A DNA stretch of 64,000 nucleotides from Sesamum alatum (Eukaryota; Streptophyta; Magnoliopsida; Lamiales; Pedaliaceae). Below, in pieces: positions 1 to 11,982 of this stretch (position 1 is the stretch's first letter; each line of letters starts with the position of its first letter). A model generated the notes under the pieces. The model had not been told where the DNA came from. It saw only the letters and a list, made by a program, of their open reading frames with translations, and did no database searches. Where the stretch lies: positions 11,999,866 to 12,063,865 of the forward strand of contig JACGWO010000011.1 in the NCBI GenBank assembly GCA_034509735.1. The letters are read 5' to 3'. The translations under genes were made by a program, and so were the position numbers.

Positions 1-328
1 AAAGAACTCAAGTCCAAAAGCCCTTTGCCACGACGAAGTTGTGCAACCGCGAAGGTTTTACGTCTTCCTTGGCATCAAATCCTTCAAGGCCTTATACCAA
101 ATTTCAAGGTGCCACGTAGTTTGCTCCACAAATTCGAAGGAGATTACACATCAACGTCCAAGAACAAGCACCAACCCTTGGATCAAAATTCAGAGAGAAG
201 AATTAGGGGATTACATTCACTATAGAGATTATATCTATTTTTCATTTTAAATCAATATAATCATTTGTCCATATTCTTTTTGTCTCGTAATTATTTTTGC
301 AGACTCGAAATTTGTGTGAACAATATCA
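1..328 (+). mobile_element. Probable 3' part of an LTR (Ty3/gypsy-like remnant)
   Basis: This stretch is more GC-rich than its surroundings. Its right part (about 195-328) has the layout of a plant gypsy LTR end: an AGAGAGAAGAATT block, an AT-rich block, then TTTTTGCAG before ACTCGAAATTTGTGTGAACA. The left end is outside the window and no duplicated target is visible. The two overlapping ORFs here have no recognisable domain and are probably not genes. The family assignment is from general appearance only. Confidence 0.35.
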
Positions 329-336
329 AATTTCAG

Positions 337-353
337 GGGAAGTAACTATAATT
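337..353. repeat. Remnant of one end of a Mutator-like MITE
   Basis: The sequence AAGTAACTATAATTTACCC matches the right terminus of the foldback elements at 1678-2115, 24396-24815 and 61724-62122. No matching left end is seen, so this is a broken copy. Confidence 0.35.
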
Positions 354-649
354 TACCCTTTTTTTATTATTATTATTTTCTTACACCATGTTTGGTTGTG
401 TTTTCAATTTTTAGTGGGAAGTGGTGTAATTTGAATAGATTTATGTGTGAAAATAATAATATGGTTTGACTAGTTGATGTGATAGTTTTTTATTTTGTCT
501 TTGGCATCAAATTTATATTTTTTTATTTGATATAAATGATAGTTTTATTTTTTATTATTAATGGTGTCAAATCAAGTATATTTTTTATGTATTTAAAATT
601 AATAGTGATGTAACAGTAGAGAATTATAAGAAAATATATTATTACTTTA

Positions 650-935
650 CTAGCCGTCATGACACGTCATTCCTGCATGCATATTATAAATAATTTTTTA
701 CGCTTTAAAATATATTATAAATAAGAGTAAAATATATAAACTAACATGTCACATTAAAAAAAGAAAAAAAGAAAGAAAGAAAAAACTAATTTATCAATTA
801 ATATAAAATTTGAAAAGTTGAATAAAGTAGTTTTCATATCACTTGAGGGTTATTTTTTGTATTACAAAAAAGTGGTGCGGCGGTGTCATTAACCGCCACT
901 TGTGAGTAAAAAAGAAGTTTTTTTTTTTATGTATG
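650..935 (-). mobile_element. Helitron-like nonautonomous element, copy H1
   Basis: Read on the minus strand, the element ends in CTAG followed by T, with a GCATGC-containing hairpin region just inside (complement of about 661-682). Its body shares the ACACCGC...GGTTAATGACACC block near the 5' end with the other copies (H2-H8). The 5' TC terminus is not clear. It shares an extra block of about 60 bp (near 785-830) with copy H8 at 63334-63693, so these two are one subfamily. Confidence 0.6.
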
Positions 936-949
936 TAAATATGTAATAA

Positions 950-1376
950 GGGATAATTACACCTTCTTTCCTTAACGTTTGATGTAACTACACGTAAACC
1001 TCTACGATTTGAGAAATTACAATATCTAGTACTCTTGATATTTATTCTTGTTGAATAAATAGATCCATCAATTAATCAACATTTATGAAATTTGCTAATA
1101 TTGGAGAAAAAATTGAGTCAAAATTTATATTTACCTTGATTGGTCCAAAAAGATTTATTTGACTGCAATAAGTCAGTAATTAGTCAATCGAGATAAATAC
1201 ATATTTTCATTCAATTTTTTTTTACTGATGTCAGCAAATTCTGTGAATTTTACTAAAGATGAATCTATTTGTAGGACTAAATGCAAACGTTCAAGGTCTT
1301 AAGTGTAATTTTCAAAACTAGTAAAATTTTTACGTGTAATTACATCAAATATCATGCAAGTTAGTGCAATTATCCC
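950..1376. mobile_element. Mutator-like foldback MITE (GGGATAATTAC family)
   Basis: The left end starts GGGATAATTACACC and the right end finishes GTGCAATTATCCC; the arms also pair further in (GTAATTACACG type motifs). It has the same termini as the elements at 11451-11973 and 27071-27917. A clean 9-bp target duplication is not visible here. It has no coding capacity. Confidence 0.6.
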
Positions 1377-1677
1377 TCTAACAAAAGTAATGATTTAGAT
1401 TTTATTGGTAATAAAATATTTTCAAAGAGAATACATAGAAGTAAACATTTGTATCAATTTTCATCCTTGGTTCAAAAACTGAAAAGGAAACAACCAAATA
1501 AAGAATTAAAATGTAGGGGAAAGCATTTTATTTTGTCTAAAATACATTAAGGCAATTTTTTATTTTTCTTTTTTTACCTTTAAGATCTTTAACGAAATTA
1601 AACACGCATACCGTACTTAAATTTATGTTCTAGTAGTGTCAAACACGAGTAATTACATATTTATTAAAAAAATATTA

Positions 1678-2115
1678 TGGTAAATTCCAGCCACATCCCC
1701 GAGGTTTGAAATAATTATAAATATTCTCTCGTTGTTTGAGAAAATTACAAATACTACCTTTGGGGTTTGTTATTTTTAACCAAAGGCCTGAAATTGATTA
1801 TTTTGCCCTTGAGCTTTTTCTTAAATTGTAGAAAAATTAGTCGAGATAAATTGCATTATTACTCGTCTGTGTAAAAAACTTAAGAAACCTCTCCCTGTGC
1901 ATTGTAGTCTAAAAAAATTCAAAAAAAAAAAGAATTAAATAAGAAACATCAATTTGCATAAGGGTATTTTTGTCAGTTCACCCATAAAATTGGATGAAAA
2001 TGAGTTATTTGTTTAGACGGTTACGAACCTCAAGGGGGGTATTGGTAATTTTTCAAACAATGAGAGAATATTTGTAATTATGCCAAACCTTTGAGGAAGT
2101 AGCTGTAATTTACCC
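1678..2115. mobile_element. Mutator-like foldback MITE (GGTAAATT family), 9-bp TSD
   Basis: The arms GGTAAATTCCAGCCACAT... and ...GTAGCTGTAATTTACCC are inverted repeats running well over 50 bp, containing GAGGTTTGAAATAATTAT and its complement. The 9-bp sequence AAAATATTA lies directly on both sides (1669-1677 and 2116-2124). A 9-bp target duplication and long terminal inverted repeats are typical of the Mutator superfamily. It is nonautonomous. Confidence 0.75.
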
Positions 2116-2746
2116 AAAATATTAATAAAACTCAAACCTATAATTTTAAAATATGAGATCGCGAGGCTTTTTTCACCCTATTTTATTTATTAAATTTGAT
2201 TACGGGTAATTAGATTGAATGATAAATATGCAAAAATAACGAAAAGAGTGTTCTTCATGCACAAATTAGGAAAAGTTTAGTTAAATGTAAATTAACACAA
2301 GTTTTTTTGCAATAACGGGTTCACACACTACAAAAAAAAATTAATTATTCCCTACATTAAAAAATCAGTACGGCTTAAAAATCATCAGTACATGAATACT
2401 GAAAAAATATTAATGAAGACATTATAAATTATACGACTAGATATAGTCATTAAATTAACAAAGAAAACATCAATTATATAATGTTCGACTAGTATGGATG
2501 TACATATATATTATTTTTATTCAAAAGTTTACGTGATAATTCATCACTTTTTTTATTTTTCTATAAACGATTATAACCTATTAAGTTTTTATTGTGGATT
2601 TAAACTAATGTGTACTATTTATGAAAGTATTCTAAAATATGTCAAGAAATAACAATTTATTTTGTTCTAACTGTATCATATTTTTTTTTGGTAATTTTAT
2701 CAGTAAAAAGACCTTACTATGCCAAAAACCCTAATATCTATACCAA

Positions 2747-3009
2747 TCTATACTAATATCTATATTGATATAAAAAGAAAACCTCATTTTTACTTACAAA
2801 GAGTTGTTACTTACACTACGACACTAATTTTTTGTTATGCCAATAATACACCTGAGTTGGTTTCTTTTCTTTCTTTCTTTCTTTCTTTTTTTTTTTTTTG
2901 AAAAATGTGATGTGTTGGTTATATATATTTTTTATTATTTATAATGTATTTTATAATATGAAATATTATTTATTATATGCACAGAAGGACGGCGTACCAC
3001 GTCAACTAG
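2747..3009 (+). mobile_element. Helitron-like element, copy H2
   Basis: It starts TCTATACTAATATC after an A and ends CTAG followed by T, as Helitrons do (5' TC, 3' CTRR, inserted between A and T). It carries the shared block GGTTACTTACAC-type sequence, a pyrimidine-rich (CTTT)n tract at about 2866-2900, and a degraded terminal hairpin near 2979-2997. It is about 260 bp, nonautonomous, and immediately followed by a second copy. Confidence 0.6.
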
Positions 3010-3166
3010 TATAAAAATAAAAAATTCTTGTTTACCCACAAAGAGCGGTTACTTACACCACAACACCAATTTTTCGTTATGATAATATTACCCCTAAGTT
3101 GGTTTCTTTTCATTACTTCTTTCTTTCTTCTTCTTCTTCTTTTTTTTTTTTTTGAAATTTTTGTGT

Positions 3167-3206
<40 letters not shown>

Positions 3207-3285
3207 TTCTTATTTATAATAATATATTTAAAACATGAAATAGTATTTATTATATGCACGCGAGGACGGCGTATCACATCGATTA
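3010..3285 (+). mobile_element. Helitron-like element, copy H3, head-to-tail with H2
   Basis: It repeats the H2 layout: a GAGCGGTTACTTACACCACAA block, a TTC/T-rich tract, an (AT)n microsatellite at about 3171-3204, then GCACGCGAGGACGGCGTATC and a TTAG terminus followed by T. The 5' TC end is missing because it abuts the CTAG of H2, which suggests a tandem insertion or duplication. Confidence 0.5.
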
Positions 3286-3633
3286 GTCTTAAAAGCATTA
3301 ACATCTTAACTTATTCAAATATTTTAAAATTTTATTTTTAAAATAAAAATCAACATCTTACAAGTTTCTAAAACATTTTATAACACGTAAGAGTTTATAA
3401 AATATTTAAAAGAAATTTAGTCAAGCACCCTCTCATTCGAATTCGATTCTATTATCGAACAAAAGCCAAACTCAATTCGTGTACACTCGTGCACAAAAAT
3501 ATTACGAAAAGTTAGGTCAGCTATATCAAGATGATATTCCTGACCAACTTCTTGCTCCCAACTCTTTCTTATGGAGTAGAGTTAGGTAAACTATGCAGGA
3601 AAAATGCAAGCAATCCATTTGTAATATTATAAA

Positions 3634-4325
3634 CTAGCGTAAAACCCGTATTATGCACGATTGTATATATATTCTTAAAAAAAATAAATATTTCTTTATA
3701 ATATAGTAGGTTATAAAGGAATTTTTAAATAAAATAAAATTTTTATTTTAATAGGCAAAACATAATAGTATTATATTTTTAATCTATTTTGTTATTATTA
3801 AAAATAATATTTTCCTACCGATACGATATATTTCTACTTATCAAAAAATTATATTCATATAAGAATTACCTTTCAGACAATAGTGACATTCGATTAAATA
3901 TACAGATCACCTTTAAATATATTCAATCTTACATAAAGTATAAAAAATAAAAAATTAGTTAAATATATTGTTTGGATTATATAATTCTCTTCCATAAAAA
4001 ATTACATTAAAGTACATAAACACCATCACGGGCAAAGGAAAGAATTTTTAACTTTTATCGGGCGCAAAGAAATCTTACAAGATGAAAGTGTAATGGTAAA
4101 TAAAAGAATAAATTGACGAAAAAAAATTCAACAATTAAAACAACAAATAGTTATCATGCATTTCTCTAATAAATTTTTACTGCATTAATTAAAAAAAAAG
4201 TTAGCAACAGAAAAGAAAACACATGAAAAAAATTATAATGATGAAAAAGATAAAATATGCAAAAGTTTAAAATACATAATAGATTGAAATGTACATAAGT
4301 AAGTCATAACTGTAATATTTTTAAT
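3634..4325 (-). other. AT-rich gene-free stretch with a possible Helitron 3' end
   Basis: At 3634-3660 the minus strand reads like a Helitron 3' end (CGTGCATAATACGGG, then CTAG before T). I could not find a matching 5' terminus, so the extent of any element is unknown. The rest is AT-rich, with no supported gene. Confidence 0.25.
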
Positions 4326-5462
4326 TGGAGTAAAGTACAGACAACCCCCAACTTATGGGCGTCTTGCACTTTGTCCCTGATTTTTTTTTTTACACTATCA
4401 CAACTCAACCTTTATGATTTGTAACGTAATGTCTTTTTTTGTTTTTTTCCACTTTTTCGGTGAATAAAAATAGAATATTCCATCTGCATGAACAAACACA
4501 CTTGTAATTGGATTTAGGATGGGATAAAATTGTAATTTCACACTCCATCCTTCTTCTTTAATTTCCAAAAAAAAGAATACAAACAAAATAATTAAAAAAA
4601 CCAAAAGAATCAATAAGGGTCTTCTTCGTCATCTGCCATTGCAAGTGGATGAAGAAGAAGATCCTTCAACAATTTTGCTTTCGTTTTTGCAAGAGTTGTT
4701 GAAATCCTTGCAGAGCTTGCTTTTGCTTTCATTTTTTAACAAAGAATTGAGTATTGACAAAAGTAGAGGAGGAGGTGGTGGGAATAGTGGAGTTGTGGAC
4801 GGACTGTTAGATTTGTTTTCTTTGCCCTCGCTTTAATCGATCGTATAAATGTGGGGGGAGTGGGGGAGGTGATGGTGGGGTTAGTGGTTGTTCTAGTATG
4901 CAAGATGGAGAAGAATTGTGAGTTGCAACAGTTGTGGTTGGGTCTTAATTACTATTTTCAAACGATGGATTTCTTTTTCTTGGGTCTGCTTGATTTGGGT
5001 TCGGGCGGCTTTTGGTCTTCTTCATCCATTAGAAATGGTGGTGGATCTGGGTGTTCTTCATCAACTGGCAATGGCAGATGAAGAAGAAGACTATTATTGG
5101 GTCTTGGTGAGCGAAAGGGGTGGACGACAACGGTCTTGGGCGCGAAGGTGGTGGTGCAGCGACTGAAGGTGGTTGTTGGCTGGCAATGGCAGATGAAGAA
5201 AAAGACATTCTTGAATTTTTGATTTATTTATTTATTATTTTTCTTAGACTGGGGTATCGAAATATAATTTTATCTAGCCTTAAGTTCACCGTAAAGCGTC
5301 TGTGTTCAACGATCGAAATATTCTCTTTTTATTCTCCTAAAAGTGAAGGAAAAGGCAAAATACTACAAAATGCAAAGGTGAGTGTTTGAGTGTAAAAAAA
5401 AAAAAAAGGTTGGAGGGCAAAGTGCAAAGACTCTAAAATGTTGGGGGTTCTGCATTTAACCC
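4326..5462. mobile_element. Long-TIR Mutator-like element with GC-richer core
   Basis: The left arm contains ACCCCCAACTTATG and CTTGCACTTTGTCCC (about 4345-4378). The right arm carries the inverted counterpart, GGGCAAAGTGCAAAGACTC and ATGTTGGGGGTTCTG (about 5416-5452). The termini are therefore inverted repeats of about 55 bp. The core (about 4620-5200) is much richer in G and C than the flanks, and GGCAATGGCAGATGAAGAA occurs twice (near 5066 and 5180) with a related inverted copy near 4620. The ORFs inside show no domain I recognise. A target duplication is not clear. Confidence 0.5.
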
Positions 5463-5651
5463 TATTAATTAAAAAGAAAAAAACGGGCAATATTGATATG
5501 CTATAGGTTTATAGCAACTTGCAAATCATACTGCTATTTATTCAATTTTTATGAAACTTTTGGGAGCAATATAAATTATAAAGTATAAATGGGATCATAA
5601 TATGACTTATAGAGACTTTTAAAAGATAAAATATGAAACTTTATTTACATG

Positions 5652-6336
5652 TGTTAAAAGTTGGTCCATGACCCTCACAGGCCTCTATCACCTGGAAGGC
5701 CCAAAACTTACAGCGGTAGGCCCAGTCCAGTCTTTCACCCGACCCGGCCCTATTATTTTGTATAAGGTTCCTATATATATGTTGTCTAAGCCCTAAATCT
5801 ATTTTCAGCCTTAGATTTTCTACTCCTCTGATATTCTCCTCTTGCCAAAATTTGCCTACCCTTGCCGTGTGTCCGTGATTCCTCCTTTCCCTAAATCAGC
5901 TTTCCATCACTTATAAAATGGCTCTCTTTTCTACCTCAAAGATACACACTGATCTGGCTTTCTACTTTTCTTTTGGTAACAAAAGTCCTTTTCTTCGTGA
6001 AAAAGCCTTGGTGGCATTTCTGGCCGTTGACAGTGGTTGTGTGACTGGGTTGGTCACTGTGATTTGTTCACACCGTTTAAGTCTTGGTGCAACCGGTGTA
6101 GAGTGCTGACTTCTGTGGTTGTGACTGCTCACTCGGATCTTGGCTCCCTGAGCCTAATAATTCCGAATCGGCTCCATTAATATTGTTTATATTACCTCTG
6201 TTAATATTCTTGTTTCATTTCCCCTTTTTGGTCTGTATAAAAGGATTTGAAGCACCCATCCCCTTTGTAATTTGATATATATATATATATATATTCAAGA
6301 TCTTTGTGATCCACTTGGTGGTGTGTCCTCCTAACA
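5652..6336 (+). mobile_element. Probable copia-type solo LTR
   Basis: The segment begins TGTTA and ends TAACA, a perfect 5-bp terminal inverted repeat of the TG...CA kind. It is flanked by ACATG (5647-5651) and ATATG (6337-6341), a target duplication with one C/T difference. A TATAAAA motif lies at about 6237 and an (AT)n tract near 6277-6294. The end, CTTGGTGGTGTGTCCTCC before TAACA, looks like a plant copia LTR end. The 63-codon ORF at 5918-6109 lies inside the LTR and is not called as a gene. Confidence 0.6.
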
Positions 6337-6344
6337 ATATGAAA

Positions 6345-8611
6345 ACTCAAGTTAATTAATTTATAGCTCATGTTTTGAAGTGATAAAAAGTTTAAATGTA
6401 ATAACTTACTAACATGTAGATTCTATTCTTTCTTTCTAAAAAAAAAAAAAAAGTGAATCACTAAATAAGATTTTTTCATTTTATCAAAGGAATGAGCTAA
6501 ATAACCATGATCTTTTTTCATTAACAAATGCTTTTATTTGTTACAATTTAATTAAAAAGTAGTTTTCTTTTCACTGCACTTATACATATGATGCAAAATC
6601 TTTACAAAATTTATTGAACTTTGAGGTTTTTATTTTTTTATTTTTTTTTTTGTTTAGTTCGACCATTTACAAAAATAAAAGTTTTTATAATATTACAATT
6701 TGTTTTAAAAAAATTCAACGATTTTTCTCCAAAAAATTGTGCGAGTTAATTAAATTTGATTTGAAAATTTTATCAACAATGATCTCTCATATATAAAATC
6801 AAAATTTTAAAAATAATATTTGTTTAATATTTCAAAAAAATATTGTATTATTAGTGATTATTTTATTTGTTTAGTAAAATGAACTAAACACAAAGATTAA
6901 ATATCTCAAAGTTCATAATTTAAATTTTATAAAAGTTTTACTACAGATAAACAAATATAGTAAAAAAATTTAATTTTTGAAATTAAAATTAAGAAATAAA
7001 AGAAATGAAATAAATTAACCAACGTAATTGTGTCCCAAATAAAACTATCTAGTAGGGTTTTTTGAAATGATGATAGATGATGGAATGAATTTCTTGAACT
7101 TAAAACTATTTTGGTGGTTTGTTTTGGATATGAAAGTTGAGTTTTTGGTTGTTATAATAATTCTTCCTTAAAGATTTAAATAAGATATATACTTCTTTTC
7201 TTGAAATCTTTATCTCCTCCAACTCATTTCCATAAATTAAGGAATATATGTGTAAATTATTGGATGAATTAAGGGAGTAAAATAAATTATTCTAACATTT
7301 AAAAATCTTAAGTGTAGCCAATAAAAACTTTCATTATAATTAAATAATTCAAAATTCTAGAAATTAGTATATGGTCAAAATGAAATAGATAATTGGTTTT
7401 CGAATAAACCAAAGGGGATAAAAGAAGAAAAATTAGTGATGAGAAAACTCAGAATATTAATTATCACAATATTATGTTAATTCTGAATGATAAACATATA
7501 TGTATACACATTTTAATTGAACAAAAATGTTTGATTATCATGTCTTTAAACACAATAAATAAATAAATAAATACAAAAGCCAAAAGCAAAAGAAAATATT
7601 GTACATCTTTTAAACTTGAAGTAAAATCACCAAATAAAAAATTAAAAATAATACTTAAGATATATAAGGGATTGAATTAACCTCTGTATTTATTATTAAT
7701 TTAACGCATATACAAAATTTTTGATTAAATTAAAATATATAAAAGAAGAAGAAAAATTCAAACAACCAAGTGTAGATTTTTATCAGAAAAAAGAGCCTGA
7801 ATTACGCACACATGAAAATAATTTTCATGTAAATGTAAAGATTTACAAAGAATATGATTATAGATTTAATACAATCATATTAGATAGTTCGAGAAATCAA
7901 TTACATAATAATTAAAATCAGGTGATTCTTTTCATCTTGTAAAACGTCATTAACAGGCAAATTAAAAAAAATAAAATCTGAAAAAGAAGAAAAAATTTAA
8001 TGGATGAAATTATAATATATAAAAAAAGAATTGGTGTATAAAAAGATACGAAAAGATAAATATTAATATAAATAAAACCTACATGTCAGATTAAGTAGAA
8101 TCATACAGATATATGTTAAACAAAGTATGTAGCTATTAACAGTAAATAAGTTTGTTCCTTATAAAAAAAACAAAAAAATAATAATAAAACATGAAAAAGA
8201 ATAACAAAGTAAAATATAAAATAAAAATTCAATGGATGACACTACAATATATATATATATAAGAGTTGGTGTATAAAAAGTTAAAAAGAATTAAATATTT
8301 AAACAGAAATAAAAATTAAATGCACATTAAGTAGAATAATACAAAAGAAAAATTAAGAAGGACATCATACAAATCGAAACAATACAAATAAAAATGCAAT
8401 GAGTGAACACATCAAATCACATAAATAATTGAAGAAAATATAAATTTCAAAAAATTAATGAAAAATAAAGAAATTACTCAAAACTAATATATGAAAGTAA
8501 ATTTAGAGCACATGATAATAAACAATTGAAGTACTAAAAATTTTTTATTTCCAAAAAGAAATTTTGCAAATGAATAATTTGTGTGACTGTAAATTGTAAT
8601 GAGATAAACCA
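6345..8611. other. AT-rich gene-free stretch
   Basis: This is strongly AT-rich sequence with short simple repeats (for example AAAT repeats at about 7553-7575 and (AT)n near 8247-8262). I see no supported gene, and no element with both ends. The short ORFs are compatible with chance. Confidence 0.5.
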
Positions 8612-8621
8612 TCAATCCAAA

Positions 8622-9978
8622 GGGAAAAAAAAAAAAAATTAGTACACTAACTTGGCTCTCGTTCAATTTTCGTACACTAACTTTGGTAATTATCACATTT
8701 TATACATTATGTTGCAATTTTACTTCAATTAAGTCCAATTGACCGGAATTTGCTGACGTAGCCAATTTTTGCTTATGTGTCCGGCGAAATTAACCACGTC
8801 AGCACATGACGTAGCCTGCGACTGATGTGGCGGGATGACTTGGATGTATTTTCTTCCATAAGGATGAATTTTAGTACACTAACTTTAGCATGGTTTAATT
8901 TTAGTCCAATAACTTTGAATGAGGTGAAATTTAAGTCCCCTGTCATTGTGTCTAGGGGTTGTCACTGCTCATTTATATTTATATTATAAAAAAATTAAAT
9001 ATAAGTGTACCGCTGAAAACGGTACACTTATATATTTATGACTGGTCGCTAGTTGTGAGCTGTACTCACGACCAACCCTCAATTTTTTTTAAATTTGTTA
9101 ATTCTTTATAATTATTAGTTAAAGTTAAAATAATAATTATTAATACTTAATTTGATATAATTAATTAATAATAATTTGATAATTGTTAATATAGCTATTA
9201 AATTAATTAATTAGAGAATAATAAATTTAATAATATAGTTGTTAATATTAATAATTTGATATATATATATATATATATTAATTATTGAAAATTTGATAAT
9301 ATAGTTGTTAATCATAACTTAAAAAATAGATAATTATATATTTTATAATTATTAATAATTTGATAATATATTTGTTAGTTATTTATAATTATTAATATAG
9401 TTGATATTATTATAGCCGAGATCTTTTCCTTTTCACACTTATCAGTTCAGTTGGATCATCTATTTTTTAAACTATGATTAACAACTATATTATCGAATTT
9501 CTAACAATTAATCTATATCAAATTAATTTATATTAACAACTATATTATCAAATTAATTAAAATTATCTTAATAATATTACATTCCGTACGAAAAAAATAA
9601 AAATATTATATCATTATTATAATTATTATTCTGTACTTAAATTTAATCTCATTCAAAGTTATTGGACTAAAATTAAACCATGCTAAAGTTAGTGTACTAA
9701 AATTCATCCTTATGAAAGAAAATACATCCAAGTCATCCCGCCACGTCAGCCGCCTGCCATGTCATGTGCTGACGTGGTTAATTTCGCCGGACACGTCAGC
9801 AAAAATTGGCCACGTCAGCAAATTCCGGTCAATTGACCGGAAAATTGGAACAAAAACCCTCAATTGGACTTAATTGAAGCAAAATTGCAACATAATGTAT
9901 AAAATGTGATAATTACCAAAGTTAGTGTACTAAAATTGAACGAAAGCCAAGTTAGTGTACTAAAAAAAGTTTTTTCCC
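8622..9978. mobile_element. Long-TIR Mutator-like foldback element, 10-bp TSD
   Basis: The ends GGGAAAAAA and TTTTTTCCC are followed inward by long inverted arms of roughly 330 bp. The left arm runs from AGTACACTAACTTGGC to about 8935; the right arm from about 9640 carries the complement through GCCAAGTTAGTGTACT. The arms include matching GC-rich blocks such as TTCGCCGGACAC and CCGGTCAATTGACC. The target TCAATCCAAA is perfectly repeated at 8612-8621 and 9979-9988. The AT-rich centre has no recognisable transposase, so the copy is nonautonomous. Confidence 0.8.
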
Positions 9979-9988
9979 TCAATCCAAA

Positions 9989-10580
9989 TAATAAATTTAT
10001 GGGATAAACCATCACATCAAAAGAGCAAAAAAATAACATATAAAAAGAAATTTCTAATAAAAAAAAAGATGAAGCCCGAATAATAGAAAAAGAAAAAGAC
10101 AAAACGTGATGATCATATGCAAAATAAATTTGTTACTATATTGCAAGAAAAATAATATAAATTACGTAGGTGACCAATATGCATCTCGAAAGAATACCTC
10201 CATTCAAGCATTCAAAGGCGTAGAGTTTGAGCACAACAAAAAAATGATTAGTATTGCATAATGGATTCACATTTTTTGTTATTCCAAAAGTTTAACTGAT
10301 ATTTATATTTATATTCGACATGAATTTTAAGTGTTTGAATTGGATGCAACTCTAAGAGAAAGTACTATTCGGATATCTACATGAGGATTTTTCTAATTTC
10401 ATGCAAAAATGTTGGGATTTAGTTTGTTAGGTTTTGTTCCTTTTTTTTAAAGAAAAAAGATACTAAAACTAAAACAACCAATAAGAATTTTTCTTAGTAA
10501 TTAAATAATCCAAAATTCTAATAATTCAGAATTTGGTCAAAATTTGCTCAATTGTAGTCATCCATCGTTTTGCTATATAT
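9989..10580. other. AT-rich gene-free stretch
   Basis: No gene or complete element is recognised. The sequence GGGATAAACCATCA near 10010 resembles the flank at 8601 (GAGATAAACCATCA), probably a local duplication. Confidence 0.4.
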
Positions 10581-10583
10581 ATA

Positions 10584-11160
10584 TAGATGAGTAAATTATC
10601 TCCTTATAAAAAAATAAATAGTAATTTATCTCATATAGTTTTTAAAATGAAGCAATTTTTCCCGTGTGTTTTGCAAAATGAAGCAATTTATCTCAACTTC
10701 AAAGTATTAAACGCAATAAATATTGTGCCTGGTAATTGTAGATTGTGTATTTGTGGAAATGATCGAATGGTATAATCCAACGTGGACTGTAGATCCAGAT
10801 ATGACCAGACAGGTTTGGAGGTCAAGTACACCACCAGCTTGTGTTCGGGTCGAATCTATTTGCGTAAAAAAGCGCAAATCCTTCTATTATTTTGTCATAT
10901 GAGAATAGGAAAAAATGCAAATAATTCATATGTGATATTGTGAATGAGCAAATTATCCCGTATGATAAATAAAATAGTAATTTATCTCCCTGTATTTTTT
11001 AAAATGAATCAATTTACCTCCTTGTGTTTCTTAAAATGAAGCAATTTACCTCATTGTCTAGGGAGGTAAATTCCACTATTTTAAAGAATACAGGGAGGCC
11101 AAATGCTATTATTTTTTTCATAGAGTGTAATTTGCTCATTTGCAATATTACAAAGAGGTA
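10584..11160. repeat. Cluster of related direct and inverted arms (foldback repeat)
   Basis: The block GAGTAAATTATCTCCTTAT...AATGAAGCAATTT (10588-10695) recurs as GAGCAAATTATCCCGTATG...AATGAAGCAATTT (10946-11051). The segment 11060-11145 is an inverted version (GGGAGGTAAATT..., ...AATTTGCTCATTTGC). The second direct arm and the inverted arm form a foldback of about 220 bp. Termini and target duplication were not resolved. Confidence 0.5.
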
Positions 11161-11450
11161 AATTACATTAAACCCTATAAGAATTTCCTATTAAGATCGG
11201 ACAAGAAATTTTATGCTCATATCCATTTAAATATTAATATTGGAATTATAGATGCAATACCAACAAATTGTTGATTGATCTAATGGTAAACAAGTCATAT
11301 CATAAAGCAAATTCTTGTCAATGAGTAGAATTCGGGTTAGAGTCACACTTGTCGGGAGGACTTATTTTGTTCCCGCCCTAAATAGGGTTAGTTTAATCTT
11401 CAGTGTGGCCTAAAGACACATACGAATATGGGATGCACCAATGATTTAAA

Positions 11451-11973
11451 GGGATAATTACACCATCTTCCCCTAAAATTTAGTGTAATTACACGTAGAC
11501 CTCCTATAGTTTGAAAAATTACACTAAGCACCCCCGACATTTGTTTCATAAAACAAATAGATTCATTATTAGTAAAATTTACAAAAATTGCTGACATCAA
11601 CAAAAAAGTTGAATGAAAATGCATCTTCATTCTGGATTGACTAACAAATTTATTGTAGGTGAAACAAATCTTTTTCTGACCAAACTCCCTTATAAAAGTG
11701 ATGATGTACCTCCTCACATGCATTAGCGTGTAAAAATATATAGGAGTAGTTTGGTCAGAAAATACTGTTTAACCTGCAATAAGTCAGTAATAAATCAAAC
11801 GGGGTAAATATGAATTTTTTTTTATATTAGCAAATTTCGAGATTTTTTATTAGTGAATGAATTTATTTGTTCAATCAAAAATAAATATCAGAAATATTAA
11901 ATCTAATTTTTTCAATCACATAGAATTTACGTGTAATTACTCCAAATCCCAAAAGAAAAAGGTTTATTATCCC
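11451..11973. mobile_element. Mutator-like foldback MITE (GGGATAATTAC family), 9-bp TSD
   Basis: It starts GGGATAATTACACCATC and ends TTTATTATCCC, with subterminal motifs AATTACACGTAGACC and TTTACGTGTAATTACTCC in opposite orientation. Flanking 9-mers TGATTTAAA (11442-11450) and TTATTTAAA (11974-11982) match at 8 of 9 positions. It is noncoding and shares its termini with 950-1376 and 27071-27917. Confidence 0.7.
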
Positions 11974-11982
11974 TTATTTAAA

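Noticed and set aside
3171..3204. (AT)n run as an origin or regulatory site
   Set aside because: It is an ordinary microsatellite inside a Helitron copy.
5918..6109. 63-codon ORF with a hydrophobic N-terminus
   Set aside because: It lies inside a probable solo LTR and has no family match that I can recognise.
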